The position numbers and the translations under genes were made by a program. A stretch of 31,431 bases of DNA from JAJPIG01 sp035504735. GTDB taxonomy: Bacteria; Desulfobacterota; Binatia; Binatales; Binataceae. Location: assembly GCA_035504735.1 (NCBI GenBank), contig DATJRJ010000235.1, positions 1 through 31,431 on the forward strand, in the 5' to 3' direction. The notes below the pieces were generated by a model. That model saw only the letters and a list, made by a program, of their open reading frames with translations, was not told the DNA's origin and searched no databases. Of the stretch, positions 7,534-14,735 are shown in pieces; within the stretch, counting starts at the first letter, position 1; each line of letters starts with the position of its first letter.

Positions 7534-8961
7534 ATGAAATTCGTTCCGCATATCATTGACGGGCGCGAGGTCGAATCGCTCGACGGCAAGCGCTTCCAGA
7601 GTATCAATCCATATACCCGCAAACCCTGGACGGAAGTCGCGATGGGATCGCGGATGGACGCGGAGCGCGCCGTGGTGGCCGCGCGGCGCGCCTTCGACGA
7701 GGGTCCGTGGCCGAAGATGGGTTACAACGGGCGCGCCAAAATTCTGCATCGGCTCGCCGACCTGATGGAGCAGCATGTCGACGAGCTGGCCGAGGCCGAC
7801 ACCTGCGACATGGGCAAGCCTATCACTGATATGAAAGTGGCCGACGTGCCGCGCGCGGCGCATAACTTCCGCTTCTTCGCTGACTTCGCCAAGATGGCAT
7901 CGGCCGAGAGTTTTCCAACCGACACCGGCCATCATATCTACACGCGTTATGAGCCGGCCGGCGTAGTGGTCGCGATTGCGCCGTGGAATTTCCCGTTGAT
8001 GCTCGAGACCTGGAAGATCGCTCCGCCTCTATCATGGGGCAATGCGGTGATTTTGAAGCCGGCTGAGGATACTCCCACTTCGGCGACGGTCATGGCGCGG
8101 CTCGCGCTCGAGGCCGGGATTCCGCCGGGGGTCTTCAATGTTGTGCAGGGCTTCGGACCCGAGTCGGTGGGACAGTTCCTGACCGAATCGCCCGAAATCG
8201 ATCGGATCACTTTCACCGGGGAATCGGCGACCGGCCGCGCTATCGCGCGGGCTGCTTCCGCTAACCTGATCCCGGTCAGTTTCGAGCTGGGCGGCAAGGG
8301 CGCCAACCTGGTCTTCGCCGACTCCGATCTCGACAAGGCCGTGCCCTGGTCGATTCGCGCGATCTTCTCGAACGCCGGCCAGGTCTGTCTCGCCGGCAGC
8401 CGGCTGTTCGTGGAGGACAAGATTTTCGACGCCTTCGTCGAAAAATTCGTCGCCGCCGCGAAGAATATGGTGGTCGGCGATCCGCGCGATGCCAAGACCC
8501 AGGTCGGACCCCTCTCTTCCGAAACCCATTTCAAGAAGGTCAGCAGCTACTTCGATTCGATCGCTAAAGAAGGCGGCGAAATCCTGACCGGCGGAGTGGG
8601 CGAGGGCTGGACCGTGAAGCCGACGGTGGTCGTCAATCCGCCGCTCAATTCGCGAGCCGTCCGCGAGGAAATCTTCGGGCCGATCGCGATGGTCAACCGT
8701 TTCTCGAGCGAAGAAGAAGGCGTCAAGCTCGCCAACGATACCGTCTACGGACTCAACGCGATGGTCTTCACCGAGAATCTGCGCCGCGCCCATCGGGTGG
8801 CGGCCGCGCTCCATGCCGGCACGGTGTGGGTTAACTGCTTCTTTATCCGCGACCTGCGCGCGCCCTTCGGCGGCGTCGGCGACTCCGGGCTTGGCCGCGA
8901 GGGCGGTTCGTACTCGCGCGAGTTCTGCACCGAACCGAAGGCCGTGGTGATGGAAATCTGA
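7534..8961 (+). CDS. dmpC: 2-hydroxymuconic semialdehyde dehydrogenase
   Basis: ATG 7534 was chosen because AGGTAGG ends 9 nt before it; a TTG at 7525 abuts the same site too closely. The 475-residue protein is a standard aldehyde dehydrogenase: PWNFP with Asn152, FTGESATG for cofactor, ELGGKGAN with general base Glu251, and the nucleophile Cys285 in NAGQVCLAGSR. The C-terminal WVNCFFIRDLRAPFGGVGDS and the GREGG-SREF ending are characteristic of 2-hydroxymuconic and 2-aminomuconic semialdehyde dehydrogenases (DmpC/XylG/NbaE). It oxidises the ring-cleavage product to 2-hydroxymuconate with NAD+. Together with the tautomerase and decarboxylase it completes the oxalocrotonate branch. An aminomuconate role is less likely beside a catechol dioxygenase. 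Confidence 0.87.
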   Translation: MKFVPHIIDGREVESLDGKRFQSINPYTRKPWTEVAMGSRMDAERAVVAARRAFDEGPWPKMGYNGRAKILHRLADLMEQHVDELAEADTCDMGKPITDMKVADVPRAAHNFRFFADFAKMASAESFPTDTGHHIYTRYEPAGVVVAIAPWNFPLMLETWKIAPPLSWGNAVILKPAEDTPTSATVMARLALEAGIPPGVFNVVQGFGPESVGQFLTESPEIDRITFTGESATGRAIARAASANLIPVSFELGGKGANLVFADSDLDKAVPWSIRAIFSNAGQVCLAGSRLFVEDKIFDAFVEKFVAAAKNMVVGDPRDAKTQVGPLSSETHFKKVSSYFDSIAKEGGEILTGGVGEGWTVKPTVVVNPPLNSRAVREEIFGPIAMVNRFSSEEEGVKLANDTVYGLNAMVFTENLRRAHRVAAALHAGTVWVNCFFIRDLRAPFGGVGDSGLGREGGSYSREFCTEPKAVVMEI

Positions 8962-8980
8962 CGCTCGCGCTGCCGAATTC

Positions 8981-9853
8981 ATGCCGACGGAAATGATCCT
9001 CGACCCTGCCGCGGCCGGCGCCCGACGCTTCGAGGGCAAGGTCGCTATCATTGCGGGTGCGGGTCAGGGAATCGGCCGCGCCGCGGCGCGGCGGCTCGGC
9101 CAGGAGGGCGCAGCTGTGATGGCCGCGGACCTTATCGAGGCCAGCGCCGAGCGCGTGAGAAGCGAACTGGCCGCGGCTGGAGTGCGGGCTGCGAGCTTCA
9201 CCGGAAACCTCTCCAATCTCGAGAACTGCCGTGCGCTGATGGTGCGCACCAAAGCGGCACTCGGCCGGATCGACGTGCTGGTCAACGTGGTCGGCGGCAC
9301 GATCTGGACCCAATCGTTTCAGTACTACACGCCCGAGCAGATCGCGGCTGAGATTACGAAGTCCTTCTGGCCGCCGATGTGGCTCTGCTCCGCCGTTTTG
9401 CGCTATATGATCGAGCAGCGCGCCGGCGCGATCGTAAACCTCGCGACGCATGCCGTCGCCAGCCGTTACCGGGTTCCGTACGCGGCCGCCAAGGGCGGAG
9501 TGATCGCGCTTACCACCTCGCTCGCCAAAGAGGTGGCGCAATACGGTATCCGGGTGAATGTGATGGCACCGCATGCCACGCAGGCCGACGATCGCGTCAC
9601 GCCGCGCAATGCCGGCGTCGGGCTGGCTGCCTCCGAGCTGCCGCCCGATGAACGCACCGAACGTGATCGCTTCTTTGGCGATGGTTTCGTAGGCCAGCGG
9701 CGCGGCGAGTTTATCGACCTCGAGATCCCCATGAAGCGCTTCAGCCGCGCATCTGAACAGGCGGCGGCGATCGCTTTCCTGGCCTCCGACGATGCCTCCT
9801 ATATCACCGGTCAGGTGCTGCCGGTGGGCGGCGGCGCGACCTATCCCTTCTGA
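8981..9853 (+). CDS. SDR-family cis-diol dehydrogenase, BenD/XylL-like (copy 1)
   Basis: The 290-residue short-chain dehydrogenase has the nucleotide loop GAGQGIG (residues 26-32) and catalytic Tyr167 and Lys171 (YAAAK). The block GGTIWTQSFQYYTPEQI is close to the segment typical of BenD/XylL, which oxidise 1,6-dihydroxycyclohexa-2,4-diene-1-carboxylate to catechol and CO2; the ending ASYITGQVLPVGGG also fits. That activity would feed catechol into this operon. Two motif positions deviate: the usual catalytic Ser is Thr156 (preceded by Ala155), and the NNAG-type segment reads NVVG. It is followed 11 bp later by a close paralogue. No benzoate dioxygenase genes lie in the window, so the true substrate could be another cyclic diol. 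Confidence 0.78.
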   Translation: MPTEMILDPAAAGARRFEGKVAIIAGAGQGIGRAAARRLGQEGAAVMAADLIEASAERVRSELAAAGVRAASFTGNLSNLENCRALMVRTKAALGRIDVLVNVVGGTIWTQSFQYYTPEQIAAEITKSFWPPMWLCSAVLRYMIEQRAGAIVNLATHAVASRYRVPYAAAKGGVIALTTSLAKEVAQYGIRVNVMAPHATQADDRVTPRNAGVGLAASELPPDERTERDRFFGDGFVGQRRGEFIDLEIPMKRFSRASEQAAAIAFLASDDASYITGQVLPVGGGATYPF

Positions 9854-9864
9854 CCCGCACGGCG

Positions 9865-10764
9865 ATGGCAGATTCCGGTAGCGAACGATCCCGGCCGGTG
9901 CTCGACGCACGAGCGGCCGGCGCGCGCCGTTTCCGCGACAAGGTTGTGGTCGTCGCCGGGGCGGGGCAGGGTATCGGACGCGCCTCGGCGCGGCGTTTCG
10001 GCGAAGAGGGCGCGAGCGTGATGGTCGCGGATATCGTCGCGGAGAGCGCGCGGAAGGTCGCGGCTGAGCTCGACGCAGCCGGCGTTCGGACCGGGACCTT
10101 CGTCGGCGATCTGTGCGAGCTCAAGGATTGCCAGGCGTTGATGGCGCGCACCCGGGAAGTCTTCGGCCGTATCGACGTGCTTGCGGTAATCGTCGGCGGG
10201 ACCATCTGGGCGCAGCCGTTTCAGTACTATACGCCCGAGCAGATCGAGGCCGAGGTCCGCCGCTCGTTGTGGGCGCCGATGTGGCTCTGCTGGTCGGTGC
10301 TGCCTTACATGATCGAACAGCGCGCCGGCGCGATCGTGAACCTGGCGACCTCGGCAGTTGTCAGCCGTTATCGGGTACCCTACGCAGCCGCCAAGGGCGG
10401 CGTAATCGCGCTCAGCACCTCGCTCTCGAAAGAAGTTGCGCGCTATGGGATCCGGGTCAACGTGGTGGCGCCGCACGGCACCGACTCCGATGATCGGGTC
10501 ATCCCGCGCGATTACGGCTTGACCATCGCGGGCACCAAGCTGCCAGCGGAAGAAGTTGAAGAACGCGCGCGCTATTTCGGCGGCGGCCAGTTCGGCGGCG
10601 CTCCGTTTGATGTCGGCGACTCGGTCCGGCAGGAGGTTCCGATGGGCCGCAAGGCCGAGGCCGTAGAGCAGGCGGCGGCGATCGCGTTCTTGGCCTCGGA
10701 CGACGCGTCCTATATCACCGGACAGGTCCTGCCGGTGACGGGGGGATCGACTTTTCCGTTCTGA
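9865..10764 (+). CDS. SDR-family cis-diol dehydrogenase, BenD/XylL-like (copy 2)
   Basis: This 299-residue paralogue of the preceding gene is near-identical over the core blocks GGTIWAQPFQYYTPEQI, YMIEQRAGAIVNLAT, SRYRVPYAAAKGGVIAL and ASYITGQVLPV. It keeps GAGQGIG (32-38), Tyr173 and Lys177, and again has Thr (162) in place of the usual catalytic Ser. Its NNAG position has drifted further, to VIVG. The region between about residues 205 and 255 (substrate loop) differs most from copy 1, including an insertion around GGGQFGGAPFDVGD, so the two may act on different diols or assemble as a heteromer. It arose by tandem duplication. Its name as a BenD-type enzyme rests on sequence blocks, not on an adjacent oxygenase. 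Confidence 0.75.
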   Translation: MADSGSERSRPVLDARAAGARRFRDKVVVVAGAGQGIGRASARRFGEEGASVMVADIVAESARKVAAELDAAGVRTGTFVGDLCELKDCQALMARTREVFGRIDVLAVIVGGTIWAQPFQYYTPEQIEAEVRRSLWAPMWLCWSVLPYMIEQRAGAIVNLATSAVVSRYRVPYAAAKGGVIALSTSLSKEVARYGIRVNVVAPHGTDSDDRVIPRDYGLTIAGTKLPAEEVEERARYFGGGQFGGAPFDVGDSVRQEVPMGRKAEAVEQAAAIAFLASDDASYITGQVLPVTGGSTFPF

Positions 10765-10773
10765 AATCGGGTA

Positions 10774-10807
10774 TTTATTAGGAATAAACCGGCCTATGGC
10801 GGGCCGG
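10774..10807. promoter_or_regulatory. Two adjacent hairpins between SDR copy 2 and the ferredoxin
   Basis: An AT-rich inverted repeat, tttatt/aataaa (10774-10779 and 10783-10788), is followed at once by a GC-rich one, ccggcc/ggccgg (10789-10794 and 10802-10807). They fill the 69-bp gap before the ferredoxin. They could reduce read-through or stabilise mRNA ends within the operon; no T-run marks a full terminator. Confidence 0.35.
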
Positions 10808-10833
10808 GGTTATCAAAGAGTAGGGTGAAAGTG

Positions 10834-11160
10834 ATGCTGACGAAGTTCGCCGAAGCGGCCAAGAAGAGCCAGGTTCCCGACGGAACGATGATTAGTGTCA
10901 AGCTTGAAGGAGACGAAATCCTGCTGGCTTGCGTCGATGGCAAGTACTACGCGATTAACAATATCTGTAGCCATCAGGGCGGCTGGCTCGACCAGGGCGA
11001 GTTGCTCAAGGAGAACTGCGAGGTGATGTGTCCGCTGCACGACGGCGGCTTCGACCTCAAGACCGGGGAGCCGACCTCGGAGCCGTGCAAGGTGTCAGTC
11101 GCGGTTTATGGAGTGCGAGTGGAAGGCGACGCGATCCTGATCGGACCGCCCGAGAAATAA
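10834..11160 (+). CDS. Rieske [2Fe-2S] ferredoxin, oxygenase-type
   Basis: ATG 10834 was chosen because the GAGTAGGG purine tract sits about 9 nt before it and the resulting start, MLTKFAEAAKKSQVPDG, has family length; GTG 10825 is the alternative. The 108-residue protein has the Rieske cluster ligands Cys45 and His47 (CSH) and Cys66 and His69 (CPLH), with the following GGFDLKTGEP turn. Such small soluble ferredoxins (BphF/NdoA-like) pass electrons from a reductase to the alpha subunit of ring-hydroxylating dioxygenases, and some are parts of assimilatory reductases. Neither an oxygenase alpha subunit nor a reductase is encoded in the window, so its partner must be elsewhere. The four-residue ENCEV segment between the ligands is a small insertion relative to many relatives. 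Confidence 0.85.
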   Translation: MLTKFAEAAKKSQVPDGTMISVKLEGDEILLACVDGKYYAINNICSHQGGWLDQGELLKENCEVMCPLHDGGFDLKTGEPTSEPCKVSVAVYGVRVEGDAILIGPPEK

Positions 11161-11295
11161 GTCGCTCGCGATGGATTTGCTCAATCGCCATACGGGCGCG
11201 AATTTGAACAAATAGTTGCAGCAATATCAGGTACATGCTAAGCGGATAGAATAGTCGACGCCCCCCGAAAACCTCAGCGCCGCAGGGAGATTCTG

Positions 11296-12309
11296 ATGTT
11301 ACAGCCAAAGCAGTTGGGATACCTGGCGCTCGATGTCGCCAATCTCGAATCCTCGCTCCGTTTCTACCAGGACGTGGCCCATTTCGAGATCACCGAAGAG
11401 CGCGAGGGCGTGGTCTATTTGACCGGCGGTATCCAGCATCATTGGCTGGTGCTCAAGCAGAGTAAGACTCCCGGCGTGAACCGGATCGCGTACGAGATGG
11501 CGAACCCGCAGGACCTCGAGGCAATCGAGAAGCGTCTCCGTGGCGCGGGGGTCGAGGTCGAGCGCGGCGGAGCGCTGGCGCGCGAGCGGGTCGACCAATA
11601 TCTCCGGTTTCGCGATCCGGACGGAATCATGATCGAGCTGTTCACCGACATGGTCACGATGCCGATGCCGCCGACCTACGCGCATCGGGTTCACATGTCG
11701 AAGCTGCTGCATACGGTGCTGCTCGAGAAGGATGTCGCTAAGTCGGTGCCGTTCTATACCGAATTGTTAGGCTTCCAGATTTCCGATTGGGTCGAACGTT
11801 CGGCGGCCTTCATGCGCTGCGGCGATCATTATCATCACTCGCTCGGCGTTTTCGGCACCGGTGGGACCCGCACCTCGGTCGATCATGTATGTATCCTGGT
11901 GCCGACGCTCGATGATCTGATGCGCGCGCGGGCCAACGTGATGGCTCTCGGTGTGCCCTTTCGCAACGATCTGCTGAAGCATGCGCCCTCGGGATCGATA
12001 GCGATCTATCTGCGCGACGAGGCCAACAACCTGGTGGTCGAATTCTGTTGGGAGCATGGTCAGATTCTCGACGATGCCCATCGTCCGCGCGTCCTGCCCG
12101 CGATGCCCGAGACCCTCGATATGTGGCGTCTGGTCGGCCCTAGCCATGGCAACGGGCTGCCTTCACGGGCCAACATCTTTCAGGACGGCGATTCGCAGCC
12201 GCAGATCGGCGGTGACGGCGGCCAGGCCCATCCGATGTCCGAGAATCGGGCGCTGGATTCGCTTGGGGTGCGGGTTACCGATGGCGCCCAATTGACCAAG
12301 GGAAAATAG
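11296..12309 (+). CDS. Two-domain VOC protein, probable extradiol dioxygenase
   Basis: The 337-residue protein has two vicinal-oxygen-chelate modules: residues 5-120 (GYLALDVANLESSLRFY) and 135-255 (LHTVLLEKDVAKSVPFY). Candidate Fe(II) ligands in the catalytic second module are His139 (KLLHTVLL), His197 (SVDHVCIL) and Glu249 (LVVEFCW), which is the spacing expected of type I extradiol enzymes. It is only distantly like the XylE protein at 5461 and lacks its signature. About 85 residues after Glu249 form an unusual tail with no domain I recognise. A GGGAG ribosome site precedes ATG 11296. Given the next gene (ACMSD-like), it may cleave a carboxylated or otherwise substituted catechol; a non-dioxygenase VOC function cannot be excluded. 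Confidence 0.7.
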   Translation: MLQPKQLGYLALDVANLESSLRFYQDVAHFEITEEREGVVYLTGGIQHHWLVLKQSKTPGVNRIAYEMANPQDLEAIEKRLRGAGVEVERGGALARERVDQYLRFRDPDGIMIELFTDMVTMPMPPTYAHRVHMSKLLHTVLLEKDVAKSVPFYTELLGFQISDWVERSAAFMRCGDHYHHSLGVFGTGGTRTSVDHVCILVPTLDDLMRARANVMALGVPFRNDLLKHAPSGSIAIYLRDEANNLVVEFCWEHGQILDDAHRPRVLPAMPETLDMWRLVGPSHGNGLPSRANIFQDGDSQPQIGGDGGQAHPMSENRALDSLGVRVTDGAQLTKGK

Positions 12310-12373
12310 GCAAGGATTCGTTCGCATCCCGCGATGAACGCCCGCCGCCGGTCGAACAGGAGTAGCCGTTCAC

Positions 12374-13426
12374 ATGCCTGACGGCAAAGTCGTACGGGTC
12401 GATTTCCATACCCACGTTTTTCCCGAGAAGCTGCCGTCGTTAGGCGCCCGCTATGGCGACGAACGCTGGCCTCGGCTTGAGAAAGACGGCAATTCCGCCG
12501 TCCAGATCATGGTCGGCTCGACCGCTTACCGGAAAATCAGCAGTGAAGCCTGGACCCTCTCCCGCCGGCTCGAGGACATGGACCGTGAGCAGGTCGATAT
12601 TCAGGTAATCTCGCCTACTCCGATTACCTTCGGCTACTGGGGCAAGGCGGAAGCCTGCGTCGAACTATGCCGCTATCAGAATGATTTCGTCGCGCGCCTG
12701 GTGAGCGAGAATCCGCGCCGCTTCATCGGCCTGGGCACGCTGCCGATGCAGGATCCCGCCGCCGCGATTCGCGAAATGACCCGTGTGCGCCGTGACTTGA
12801 AGCTAGCAGGCATCGAGATCGGCGCCTCGATCGACGGCAAGGGCTTCCATGTTCCCGAGTTGCGGGACTTTTTCAAAGCCGCAGTCGAGCTCTCCTGCCC
12901 GCTTTTCGTCCATCCCACCAACGAACCCTGGTCAGTGCCGGAACAGCATAAACGCGCCGCTCTGCCGGGGCTTTATCAGACGGTCGGGATGCCGGGTGAG
13001 ACGACTTTTGCCGCCGCTACGCTGATCCTGGGCGGCGTGATGAACGAACTCCCCGCACTCCACGTTTGTCTCGCCCACGGCGGCGGGCCGCTGTGCTGGA
13101 CGGTCCCGCGGATGGACTACTTCTGGGAGCACACGACGATCGCCCAAAGCCGGCTGCCGGTCAGCCCATTCGAAACTGTGCGCTCATTCTGGGCCGATAC
13201 CTTGACCTACGATGTCGACAACCTGGTGCTGCTCAAGGCCCGGCTGGGGGCTGAAAAACTGATGGTGGGGACGGATTATCCCTTCGATGCGCGGGAGATT
13301 CCGCCCGGAGCGGTTCTCGATCGCGCCCACGCGTCAGGCTGTATCGCTCCCGGCGAAATCGATGCCATGAGAGGCGCCAATGCGTTGCGCTTCCTGAATC
13401 TGTCGGACTTCACCGGGAATCGATGA
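12374..13426 (+). CDS. Amidohydrolase family 2, ACMSD-like decarboxylase
   Basis: The 350-residue TIM-barrel metalloenzyme aligns with the 2-amino-3-carboxymuconate 6-semialdehyde decarboxylase (ACMSD) group. The metal and catalytic residues can be placed: His12 and His14 (DFHTH), His180 (LFVHPTNEP), His235 (LAHGGG) and Asp301 (GTDYPFD). These lie at offsets of 3 to 7 from the ligands I recall for bacterial ACMSD. The segment NDFVARLVSENPRRFIGLGTLPMQD is also typical of the group (quoted in two parts: NDFVARLVSENPRRFIG, LGTLPMQD). Relatives decarboxylate aromatic acids or carboxymuconic semialdehydes with Zn or Mn and no cofactor; others hydrolyse. It closes the catechol operon, 64 bp after the VOC gene. 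The exact substrate is inferred only. Confidence 0.78.
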   Translation: MPDGKVVRVDFHTHVFPEKLPSLGARYGDERWPRLEKDGNSAVQIMVGSTAYRKISSEAWTLSRRLEDMDREQVDIQVISPTPITFGYWGKAEACVELCRYQNDFVARLVSENPRRFIGLGTLPMQDPAAAIREMTRVRRDLKLAGIEIGASIDGKGFHVPELRDFFKAAVELSCPLFVHPTNEPWSVPEQHKRAALPGLYQTVGMPGETTFAAATLILGGVMNELPALHVCLAHGGGPLCWTVPRMDYFWEHTTIAQSRLPVSPFETVRSFWADTLTYDVDNLVLLKARLGAEKLMVGTDYPFDAREIPPGAVLDRAHASGCIAPGEIDAMRGANALRFLNLSDFTGNR

Positions 13427-13700
13427 AATTTATATCAATGGAGCAGAACAAAGAATCTCTGCGGCCCGCTTTACGGGTGTCGCAATTCCTTGTTATTGAA
13501 GATGCGTTGGCGCGGATGCTTGCGTTACCGTCTATTTTGCGGTACGCAAAACCGCACCGCTTGGGCCGGTAACATAAAAACAGCTACGAGGTCGTAGACG
13601 GGGGATCCAAGGCCTGTGGCCGAAGTTGTGGACCGCAGGACCGTCAGGTCGGTCCCTTGCCTAATAGATGAGATAAAACGTACTCAGGCTCGATAAAACT
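13427..13700 (+). promoter_or_regulatory. 274-bp gap with several hairpins, possible structured leader
   Basis: No gene is visible here. A 10-bp stem with one bulged T can form at 13520-13549 (ttgcg-t-taccg with cggtacgcaa). It competes with a 7-bp stem at 13535-13551 and with tgcggt/accgca at 13538-13556. Downstream are a ctacg/cgtag hairpin with loop aggt near 13593 and a ggaccg/cggtcc stem at 13638-13655. The region probably holds the end of the catechol operon and the promoter and 5' UTR of the exporter operon. I compared it mentally with GEMM, cobalamin, TPP, glycine and guanidine riboswitch cores and found no convincing match. Confidence 0.35.
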
Positions 13701-14735
13701 GTGAGAAGATTAAGAGTGAGATTTCGAGTAGCCCTTTCGGTGGTCAGCATGACGCTCCTGCTTCTGCTGGTCGGCTGTGAACCTCCGCTCCCGCCGGTGA
13801 AACCGAGCAGCTTGGTGATACGGCCGTGGGAGGAGCTCTTCGGGGTGGCGATCAAGCCCGGCTCCAGCGACTGCTACGTGGTTGGCAGCGCGGGACTACT
13901 GTTGATCTCCCCCGATGGAGGCAAGACCTGGCAGCGGCGCCATCTGAACGAAGGGCGACCCGGCAACGAATTTCACCAGGACATCGACCTCTACGACATC
14001 AGCTTCGCCCCGGGCGGCAAGAACGGCTGGATCGTCGGCGAAGAGGGGCTGATCATGCATACCGCCGATGGTGGCGATACCTGGCAAGTCCAGCACAGCA
14101 AGGCGGTTACGCAATTACTCTCGGTCGCCGCCGTCAGCGAGACGGATGTCTCGATAGTTGGCGACCATGGCACGCTGCTGTGGACCAACGACGGCGGCCA
14201 GACCTGGCAGGATACCGAGCTGAACAATCTGACCTTTTATGGGGTGGGCTTCAGCGATATCAATAACGGTTGGGTGGTCGGCGAGTTCCAGACCATCCTC
14301 CATTCCGGGGACGGCGGGAAAACCTGGACCGTTCAGCGCGGTGGCAAGGTCGCTGATTTCACCGTCCCGCCCTATTTCGTAGTGGTGCCGCAGAGCAGCC
14401 AGAACGTGATCGTCGCTGGTCAGAGCGGCGTTTACGCGACCAGCAAGGATGGCGGCAAGACCTGGCAGGACGGCAAACTGCCGAGTGAACGATCGATCTA
14501 CGGCGCAACCACCGCCACCGCCTCCGGCACCGCTGGCAGCGTATGGCTGGCGGGTGCGGAAGGAACGATTTTCCAGGGTGTGCCGGGCGCCGAATGGCAG
14601 TCCAAGGATCCGACCTTTCAGGATCTGACGGCGGTCACTTCCTCCCAGCATGTGGGCCTCGCGGTCGGCCTGGGTGGAACCATCGTGCGCACCGACAACG
14701 GTGAAAATTGGGAATTAATCAGGGAGTCAAAATGA
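13701..14735 (+). CDS. YCF48-like beta-propeller lipoprotein
   Basis: The 344-residue protein begins at GTG 13701 (a GTG at 13716 is an alternative). It has a lipoprotein signal peptide: RRLRVRFR, a hydrophobic core, then the lipobox LVGC with Cys26 as the acylated residue. The mature part carries at least six Asp-box repeats of the form D-G-G-x-T-W (DGGKTWQRR, DGGDTWQVQ, DGGQTWQDT, DGGKTWTVQ, DGGKTWQDG, DNGENWEL), spaced 40-60 residues. This predicts a seven-bladed-type beta-propeller related to the photosystem II assembly factor Ycf48. In heterotrophs such proteins are often encoded beside MMPL/RND exporters, as here: the stop overlaps the exporter start (ATGA), so the two are translationally coupled. 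A periplasmic accessory role for the exporter is likely. Confidence 0.85.
   Translation: MRRLRVRFRVALSVVSMTLLLLLVGCEPPLPPVKPSSLVIRPWEELFGVAIKPGSSDCYVVGSAGLLLISPDGGKTWQRRHLNEGRPGNEFHQDIDLYDISFAPGGKNGWIVGEEGLIMHTADGGDTWQVQHSKAVTQLLSVAAVSETDVSIVGDHGTLLWTNDGGQTWQDTELNNLTFYGVGFSDINNGWVVGEFQTILHSGDGGKTWTVQRGGKVADFTVPPYFVVVPQSSQNVIVAGQSGVYATSKDGGKTWQDGKLPSERSIYGATTATASGTAGSVWLAGAEGTIFQGVPGAEWQSKDPTFQDLTAVTSSQHVGLAVGLGGTIVRTDNGENWELIRESK

Noticed and set aside
6442..7935. 497-codon open frame on the minus strand
   Set aside because: It lies opposite the decarboxylase, tautomerase and aldehyde dehydrogenase genes and is rich in Arg, Gly and His, as expected of an antisense frame in GC-rich DNA; no recognisable domain.
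8032..9910. Two long minus-strand frames opposite the dehydrogenase and SDR genes
   Set aside because: The plus-strand genes have complete catalytic motifs; the reverse frames have none.
13427..13700. Known riboswitch class in the exporter leader
   Set aside because: No match to the cores of GEMM (c-di-GMP), cobalamin, TPP, glycine or guanidine motifs; recorded only as hairpins.
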